Assembly (NCBI GenBank): GCA_017694885.1
Contig: JADIMH010000031.1
Location: 1 to 62,251, forward strand
Source of the DNA: Candidatus Cryptobacteroides faecipullorum
Lineage (GTDB): Bacteria > Bacteroidota > Bacteroidia > Bacteroidales > UBA932
Reading direction: 5' to 3'
DNA length: 62,251 nt
The position numbers and the translations under genes are program-made. The notes beneath the pieces are model-generated. The model did no database searches and had not been told where the DNA came from. It saw only the letters and a list, made by a program, of their open reading frames with translations. The stretch's first letter is position 1, and each line of letters begins with the position of its first letter. Below are positions 57,213-62,251 of the stretch, one piece after another.

Positions 57213-58925
57213 ATGGAAAGAATCGTAGAATGCGTGCCGAATTTCAGCGAAGGGCGCAACAGAGAAGTAATTGACAAGATTGTCAGCACAATAGAGAAAT
57301 CCGGAGGGGTGAAGATACTGGATGTAGATCCTGGAGAAGCGACGAACAGGACGGTAGTGACTTTCGTCGGATCGCCGGAAGATGTGGTCGAAGCCGCGTT
57401 CAAAGGAGTACGATGCGCCGGAGAACTTATAGACATGAGACAGCATCATGGAGCGCACCCCCGCTCGGGAGCTACAGATGTGCTGCCTCTGATTCCTGTC
57501 GCAGGAATTACGTTGGAAGAATGCGCGGAACTTGCCCGCAAGCTTGCAGAGCGCATCTATACTGAACTGGAAATACCTTGCTACTGTTATGAAGCTGCCG
57601 CATTCAAGCCGGAAAGGAAGAATCTGGCAGTATGCCGTTCCGGCGAATATGAGGCTCTTCCGGAAAAAATTGCGGATCCTGCAAGAAAACCGGATTTCGG
57701 ACCGGAGCATTTCACTGAAAAGGCAGCCGTTTCCGGAGCGACGAATGTCGGTGCCCGCGATTTCCTGATAGCAGTGAACTTCAACCTCAACACCACTTCG
57801 ACACGCAGGGCGAATGCAGTGGCGTTCGATGTCAGAGAGAAAGGTCGTCCTGCAAGAGAAGGGAATCCTATTACCGGAAAAATCCGCAAGGATGAAAACG
57901 GGAATACCATAATGATACCTGGGACGCTCAAAGGATGCAAGGCAATAGGCTGGTACATCGACGAATACGGTATAGCCCAGGTATCCATGAACATTACCGA
58001 CATCAATGCGACCCCGCTCCATAAGGCTTTCGAGGAGGTCTGCAGGGCGGCTTCCGCCCGCGGACTCAGGGTAACGGGAACGGAAATCGTAGGTCTGGTC
58101 CCGAAGAAATCGCTGATTGATGCAGGAAAATACTTCCTTGAAAAACAGCATAGATCTACCGGTATCAGCGAGGAAGAAATCTTGAAAATAGCCGTCAAGT
58201 CAATGGGGCTGGATGACCTGAAGCCGTTCAACCCTAAAGAAAAGGTTATAGAATTTCTGTTGGAGAGCGAAGAGGAAGCTGCGGCAAGAGAAAAACTGGT
58301 CAGGATGAGCTGCAAAGGGTTCGCGTACGAGACCGCTTCAGAATCCCCGGCTCCCGGAGGCGGGTCGGTTTCCGCATATATGGGGGCGCTCGGGGCGGCC
58401 CTCGGGACTATGGTGGCGAACCTTTCCGCACATAAACCGGGATGGGATGACAGGTGGAAAGAGTTTTCGGATTACGCGGTTCAGGGACAGGCTGTGCTGA
58501 AGGAACTGCTGGCTCTGGTGGATGAAGATACTGCTGCCTTCAACCGCATCATGACCGCGTTCGGGATGCCGAAGGCTACAGATGAGGAGAAACTCGCAAG
58601 AGAAAAGGCCATAGAGGATGCAACCCTGTACGCTACAGATGTGCCGCTGAAGACCATGCGTACGGCAGTAAAGGCTTTTCCTTTGCTGAAAGCAATGGCA
58701 ATGAACGGCAATCCCAATTCGGTTTCCGATGCCGGAGTAGGGGCTCTCGCTGCAAGAAGCGCAGTTCTGGGCGCTCTGCTGAATGTACGCATAAATGCCG
58801 CCGGGCTTAAAGACCGTGCTGCAGCAGAAGTACTTCTGGATGAAGCTGATGCACTTGCAGCAGAGGCTATCCAGGCTGAAAGGGACATCCTTCTCGAAGT
58901 GGAGAAGAAGATTGACAATAAATAA
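57213..58925 (+). CDS. ftcD: Bifunctional glutamate formimidoyltransferase / cyclodeaminase
   Basis: A 570-residue protein of histidine degradation. N-terminal ~330 residues: transferase moving the formimino group from formiminoglutamate to tetrahydrofolate (ECVPNFSEGRNREVIDKI, GAHPRSGATDVLPLIPVAGITLEEC, GCKAIGWYIDEYGIAQVSMNI). C-terminal ~200 residues: cyclodeaminase (ESPAPGGGSVSAYMGALGAALGTMVANLS, SVSDAGVGALAARSAVLGA). Both active parts look complete. It is followed by hutU after a 137-bp structured spacer. Confidence 0.96.
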   Translation: MERIVECVPNFSEGRNREVIDKIVSTIEKSGGVKILDVDPGEATNRTVVTFVGSPEDVVEAAFKGVRCAGELIDMRQHHGAHPRSGATDVLPLIPVAGITLEECAELARKLAERIYTELEIPCYCYEAAAFKPERKNLAVCRSGEYEALPEKIADPARKPDFGPEHFTEKAAVSGATNVGARDFLIAVNFNLNTTSTRRANAVAFDVREKGRPAREGNPITGKIRKDENGNTIMIPGTLKGCKAIGWYIDEYGIAQVSMNITDINATPLHKAFEEVCRAASARGLRVTGTEIVGLVPKKSLIDAGKYFLEKQHRSTGISEEEILKIAVKSMGLDDLKPFNPKEKVIEFLLESEEEAAAREKLVRMSCKGFAYETASESPAPGGGSVSAYMGALGAALGTMVANLSAHKPGWDDRWKEFSDYAVQGQAVLKELLALVDEDTAAFNRIMTAFGMPKATDEEKLAREKAIEDATLYATDVPLKTMRTAVKAFPLLKAMAMNGNPNSVSDAGVGALAARSAVLGALLNVRINAAGLKDRAAAEVLLDEADALAAEAIQAERDILLEVEKKIDNK

Positions 58926-59030
58926 AGGTTCAAGGCGACATATACTCCGGTGACCCCCGCCGGCAAGCCGGCACCCCCTACCCGTTGGTGGGAAAATGTC
59001 CCCTACGCTTTATGTCGCCTTGAAACCTTA
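58925..59030. repeat. 106-bp inverted-repeat element between ftcD and hutU
   Basis: Outer arms TAAAGGTTCAAGGCGACATA (left, from 58923) and TATGTCGCCTTGAAACCTTA (59011-59030) pair over ~19 bp with one bulge. Inside are GCCGGC-AA-GCCGGC (58959-58972) and a G-rich/C-rich segment. It starts at the ftcD stop codon. It may act as a hairpin that stabilises the ftcD mRNA or attenuates hutU, or be a MITE-like insertion. Confidence 0.7.
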
Positions 59031-59062
59031 ATTAAAATTTATATTACTTAATTAATACGCAA

Positions 59063-61093
59063 ATGAGTAAAGAAGAATTCAGAACGGCAATACTGGAAGG
59101 GATTCCCGAGGGACTTCCGGAGCCGAAGCCATATGACGAGAGCATCAACCATGCTCCGAAAAGGAAAGACATATTGTCGGACAAGGAAAAGGCATTGGCA
59201 TTGAAAAATGCCCTGAGATATTTTCCTGCAAGGCACCATGCGGTCCTGGCAAAGGAATTCGCCGAGGAACTCAGGACTTACGGACGCATCTACATGTACC
59301 GTTTCCGTCCGGATTACCCGATGTATGCCAGACATATAGACGAATATCCGGCCCGTTCGCGCCAGGCGGCTGCCATCATGGCCATGATCCAGAACAACCT
59401 GGATCCGCGCGTTGCACAGCATCCTCATGAACTCATCACTTACGGCGGGAACGGGGCCGTGTTCCAGAACTGGGCGCAGTACCGCCTCGCCATGCAGTAC
59501 CTCGCGACCATGACCGACGAACAGACCCTGGTCATGTATTCAGGACATCCTCTCGGACTTTTCCCGAGCCACAAGGACGCGCCGAGAGTCATAGTCACCA
59601 ACGGTATGGTCATCCCCAACTACTCGAAACAGGACGACTGGGAAAGGTTCAACGCTCTCGGGGTATCCCAGTACGGACAGATGACGGCAGGCTCCTATAT
59701 GTATATCGGGCCGCAGGGAATCGTCCACGGCACGACCATCACTGTCATGAACGCGGCACGCAAACAACTGAAAGCCAAAGGTCTTCCAGGAACGAGAGAG
59801 AACATGCGAGGGATGCTTTTCGTAACAGCAGGCCTCGGAGGGATGTCGGGGGCGCAGCCAAAGGCCGGCAATATCTCCGGAGTGGTCAGCGTAACTGCCG
59901 AAATCAACCCTCTGGCTGCACGCAAACGCTATGACCAGGGATGGGTGGACGAAATACACACGGACCTGGACGAACTGATACCGCGTATAAGAAAGGCCTG
60001 CACCGACAAGGAAATCGTATCCCTTGCATATCAAGGCAATATAGTCGACCTGTGGGAGCGGCTTGCTGACGAAGGGATACATGTCGACCTCGGTTCCGAC
60101 CAGACATCACTGCACAACCCGTGGGCAGGTGGATACTACCCTGCAGGATATTCATACGAAGAATCAAAGAAAATGATGGCGGAAGAGCCTGAACGGTTCA
60201 AGGAATGCGTCAAGGCTTCGCTGCGAAGGCAGGCTGCAGCCATCAACCGACTGGCAGACAAAGGGATGTATTTCTTCGACTATGGCAACGCCTTCCTTCT
60301 GGAAGCATCCCGCGCAGGGGCGGACATCATAAAGGAGGACGGCACCTTCCGCTACCCTTCATATGTGCAGGACATCATGGGACCGCTGTTCTTCGATTAC
60401 GGATTCGGCCCGTTCCGCTGGGTGTGCATGTCCGAAAAGCCGGAAGACCTGGCCAAAAGCGATGCTCTGGCAGTAAAGGTCCTGAAAGAAGTCGCACAAG
60501 ATGCACCGGAAGAAATCCGGGGACAGCTTCAGGACAACATCCACTGGATCGAAGAAGCCGGACGGAACAACCTGGTAGTAGGCTCGCAGGCCCGCATCCT
60601 CTACGCCGACTGCGAAGGCAGGATGAAAATCGCCCTGGCATTCAACGAAGCCATCCGCAAAGGGGAAATCTCTGCACCGATAGTGCTCGGACGCGACCAC
60701 CACGATGTTTCCGGAACGGACTCTCCTTACCGCGAAACATCGAATATATATGACGGCTCGGCCTTCACAGCGGACATGGCCGTCCAGAATGTCATCGGAG
60801 ACTCGTTCCGCGGGGCTACCTGGGTATCGATTCACAATGGAGGAGGCGTCGGCTGGGGAGAAGTCATCAACGGAGGTTTCGGAATGGTAGCGGACGGTTC
60901 GCAGGATGCCGAGAGACACATCAGGGAAATGCTGTTCTGGGACGTGAACAACGGCATAGCCCGCCGCAGCTGGGCCCGCAACGAGGGAGCCCGCCACGCC
61001 ATCGAACGTGAAATGCAGCGGACCCCTTCGCTGAAAGTCACCCTGCCCAACATAGCGGATGACTCACTGATCGAAGAAGTCCTTAAAAGATAA
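59063..61093 (+). CDS. hutU: Urocanate hydratase
   Basis: A 676-residue urocanase, converting urocanate to imidazolonepropionate. Longer than the ~555-residue proteobacterial form, as in other Bacteroidota. Conserved: ELITYGGNGAVFQNWAQYRLAMQYLATM, MYSGHPLGLFPSH, TAGSYMYIGPQGIVHGTTIT, GGMSGAQPKA and HNGGGVGWGEVINGGFGMVADGS (NAD+-binding). Works with ftcD; hutH and hutI are not in the window. Confidence 0.97.
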   Translation: MSKEEFRTAILEGIPEGLPEPKPYDESINHAPKRKDILSDKEKALALKNALRYFPARHHAVLAKEFAEELRTYGRIYMYRFRPDYPMYARHIDEYPARSRQAAAIMAMIQNNLDPRVAQHPHELITYGGNGAVFQNWAQYRLAMQYLATMTDEQTLVMYSGHPLGLFPSHKDAPRVIVTNGMVIPNYSKQDDWERFNALGVSQYGQMTAGSYMYIGPQGIVHGTTITVMNAARKQLKAKGLPGTRENMRGMLFVTAGLGGMSGAQPKAGNISGVVSVTAEINPLAARKRYDQGWVDEIHTDLDELIPRIRKACTDKEIVSLAYQGNIVDLWERLADEGIHVDLGSDQTSLHNPWAGGYYPAGYSYEESKKMMAEEPERFKECVKASLRRQAAAINRLADKGMYFFDYGNAFLLEASRAGADIIKEDGTFRYPSYVQDIMGPLFFDYGFGPFRWVCMSEKPEDLAKSDALAVKVLKEVAQDAPEEIRGQLQDNIHWIEEAGRNNLVVGSQARILYADCEGRMKIALAFNEAIRKGEISAPIVLGRDHHDVSGTDSPYRETSNIYDGSAFTADMAVQNVIGDSFRGATWVSIHNGGGVGWGEVINGGFGMVADGSQDAERHIREMLFWDVNNGIARRSWARNEGARHAIEREMQRTPSLKVTLPNIADDSLIEEVLKR

Positions 61094-61149
61094 AAGCCGA
61101 AATGCACAAAAGCGATGAATTCATTTTCAAGTGCAGCCGGTATTTTTCC

Positions 61150-62136
61150 CTATTTGCCTTTATATACTCTGACAAAATCCACCTCGTACTCAAGCGGGAA
61201 ATCCGAAACATCAGGAGTCCCGCCATTGGCCCCTATCGCCAGATTGAGAAGGATATAATGTCCGAACGACTCCTCGCTGTTGCTGAACGGGTTGAAAGCA
61301 TTGCCGCTGTCCTCCCCGGCAGGACGGTCCGCTTTACTGAGAGTTATCTCGTTGAGCAATTCCCCGTCCAGGTATATCCTTATGTACTCCGGATCCCAGT
61401 CCATCCTCCACATATGGAATTTTTCTGTCCACCGGCTGTCCTTTCCCATAAAATACGACAGCGGAGTCTTGGACTCGTCCCACTGCACCATGCCGTCAGG
61501 AGTCAGGAAGTCGCTGCAGACAGTCGCAGGCGTGCCAGGAGTCTCCTCCGGCAGGTTTTCCGTCCCTGCCGCGACCCAGCACGCATTCGCCATTATCTCA
61601 GGATAACCGTCCCTCCGGTAGAACTCCATTATGTCCACCTCGCCGTTTTCAGGCCAGGCTCCCTTATTCCCGAGCGTCCAGATTGCAGGCCATGAACCCT
61701 CCGCCACCGGAATCCGTGCCCTGACCTCCATCCTTCCGTATCTGAAAGTGAAACTGTCTGCTGTAGTTACGCAGGCTGAAGTGAATTCCACGTTTTCACG
61801 GCTGCGCCGCCAGTCCGAGGAAAGACTGTCATACCATGGATTGGGGAATGACTCGGCTCTGGCCGTAATGACCAGGCATCCGTCATGGACAGAGGCATTG
61901 TCGCTCTGATACCACTGTAGTTCGTTGTTGCGGACAAAGCCTTCTTCATAAGACCAGCAGTCGGCCGGACGTCCAGGCTCGTCGAACTCGTCAGACCAGA
62001 CGAGCTCGTACCCTTCATATTCCTGCGCTGCAGTTCCTTCAGGAAGAGGTCTGTCGGACCGCACTCCTGAAAAGGAGCACGACCCGACAGACACCATTAT
62101 AACTGTAAAGAGAAAAATTCTATTTCCACTCATCAT
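61150..62136 (-). CDS. Glycoside hydrolase family 16 lipoprotein (laminarinase-type)
   Basis: A ~328-residue GH16 enzyme starting at ATG 62134-62136 (MMSGNRIF...; a TTG at 62143 is less likely) with lipobox VSVGSC. Core: YELVWSDEFDEPGRP, the catalytic E-x-D-x-x-E in NGEVDIMEFYRR (E166, D168, E171 from this start), RMDWDPEYIRIYLDGELL and LNLAIGANGG. It cleaves beta-1,3- or mixed beta-glucans. Overlaps by 17 bp the end of a SusD-like gene, so belongs to a polysaccharide-utilization locus to the right. Confidence 0.93.
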   Translation of the reverse strand: MMSGNRIFLFTVIMVSVGSCSFSGVRSDRPLPEGTAAQEYEGYELVWSDEFDEPGRPADCWSYEEGFVRNNELQWYQSDNASVHDGCLVITARAESFPNPWYDSLSSDWRRSRENVEFTSACVTTADSFTFRYGRMEVRARIPVAEGSWPAIWTLGNKGAWPENGEVDIMEFYRRDGYPEIMANACWVAAGTENLPEETPGTPATVCSDFLTPDGMVQWDESKTPLSYFMGKDSRWTEKFHMWRMDWDPEYIRIYLDGELLNEITLSKADRPAGEDSGNAFNPFSNSEESFGHYILLNLAIGANGGTPDVSDFPLEYEVDFVRVYKGK

Positions 62137-62251
62137 GCTGTACAAGTATTCCGCCGCCTGTATCTATCTCGGTCTGAGGGATAGGCCACACAGTGTCCTG
62201 AGGCCCGCGGTAGTTCCTTTCATACAGGGAAACCTTGCCTGTCTCCCAGTC
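62120..62251 (-). CDS. SusD/RagB-like protein, C-terminal part
   Basis: The minus strand from the window end reads DWETGKVSLYERNYRGPQDT then VWPIPQTEIDTGGGILVQHDEWK and a stop at 62120-62122. The ending W-P-I-P-Q-x-E-I ... W is characteristic of SusD/RagB outer-membrane glycan-binding lipoproteins. Only ~43 residues are in the window. Its SusC partner should lie further right. Confidence 0.78.
   Translation of the reverse strand, partial: DWETGKVSLYERNYRGPQDTVWPIPQTEIDTGGGILVQHDEWK

Overview
The window looks like a chromosomal segment of a member of the Bacteroidales (Bacteroidota) carrying most of one arm of an integrated tailed-phage genome. Support for the host: GldH-like lipoprotein next to a RicT/YaaT-type PSP1 protein, PorT-type outer-membrane barrels, a PG0541-type protein in an RND efflux operon, a SusD-like C-terminus beside a GH16 glucanase, histidine degradation by FtcD plus a ~676-residue HutU, and promoters resembling the Bacteroidota -33 TTTG / -7 TAnnTTTG pattern. 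A gut or oral lineage near Rikenellaceae is possible, but genus is inference only.

1-18972: prophage. Reading right to left on the minus strand come a lysis-lysogeny switch (S24/LexA-like repressor on +, divergent Cro-like gene), small regulators (LuxR-type, MerR-type HTH, two tiny ORFs), a recombination pair (RecT and a PD-(D/E)XK nuclease fused to an FtsK motor), a DUF4373-type replication initiator whose gene appears to contain the replication origin, an octapeptide-repeat protein, YopX, PcfK/PcfJ-like proteins, a RuvC-like nuclease with an apparent -1 frameshift, then HTH, ParB-like, TET-associated-type glycosyltransferase, MgsA-C-like and RadC-like genes, and the packaging/head module: terminase small and large subunits, portal, MuF-like head protein, prohead protease, and the first codons of the presumptive major capsid gene. 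The right end is a 3' fragment of tRNA-Arg(TCT) at 18926-18972, i.e. an attachment site; integrase, tail and lysis genes and the intact tRNA must lie left of the window.

18973-27500: chromosome with long repeat-rich spacers. Genes are an acetyltransferase, a secreted alpha/beta hydrolase, a CrcB fluoride channel, a DedA protein, a metallo-beta-lactamase-fold protein divergent from an HxlR regulator, a broken lipoprotein gene and tRNA-Val(TAC). The spacers hold two copies of a ~237-bp repeat built on CACACCTGCAG inverted motifs, a 16-bp tandem array, a nested inverted repeat and a 124-bp-period direct repeat.

27504-34346: MacAB/TolC-like efflux operon (ATPase, two FtsX/MacB permeases, adaptor, outer-membrane factor) followed by a secreted endonuclease/exonuclease/phosphatase-fold protein. 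34366-44334: housekeeping genes (miaA, ahcY, smpB, trmB, gldH-like, ricT-like, holB-like, polyprenyl synthase, LOG-like, thioredoxin, two barrels). 44041-50065: RND efflux operon divergent from an AraC regulator. 51197-56978: HAD phosphatase, YbaK/ProX-like deacylase, lgt, aspS, and a membrane/cytidylate-kinase-like fusion. 57213-61093: ftcD-hutU. 61150-end: GH16 glucanase and the C-terminus of a SusD-like protein, probably the end of a polysaccharide-utilization locus continuing to the right.

The most distinctive material is in the prophage: the nuclease-translocase fusion paired with RecT, the origin-in-initiator arrangement, the glycosyltransferase/ParB pair beside the terminase, and the octapeptide-repeat protein. 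No wholly new defence system could be demonstrated.
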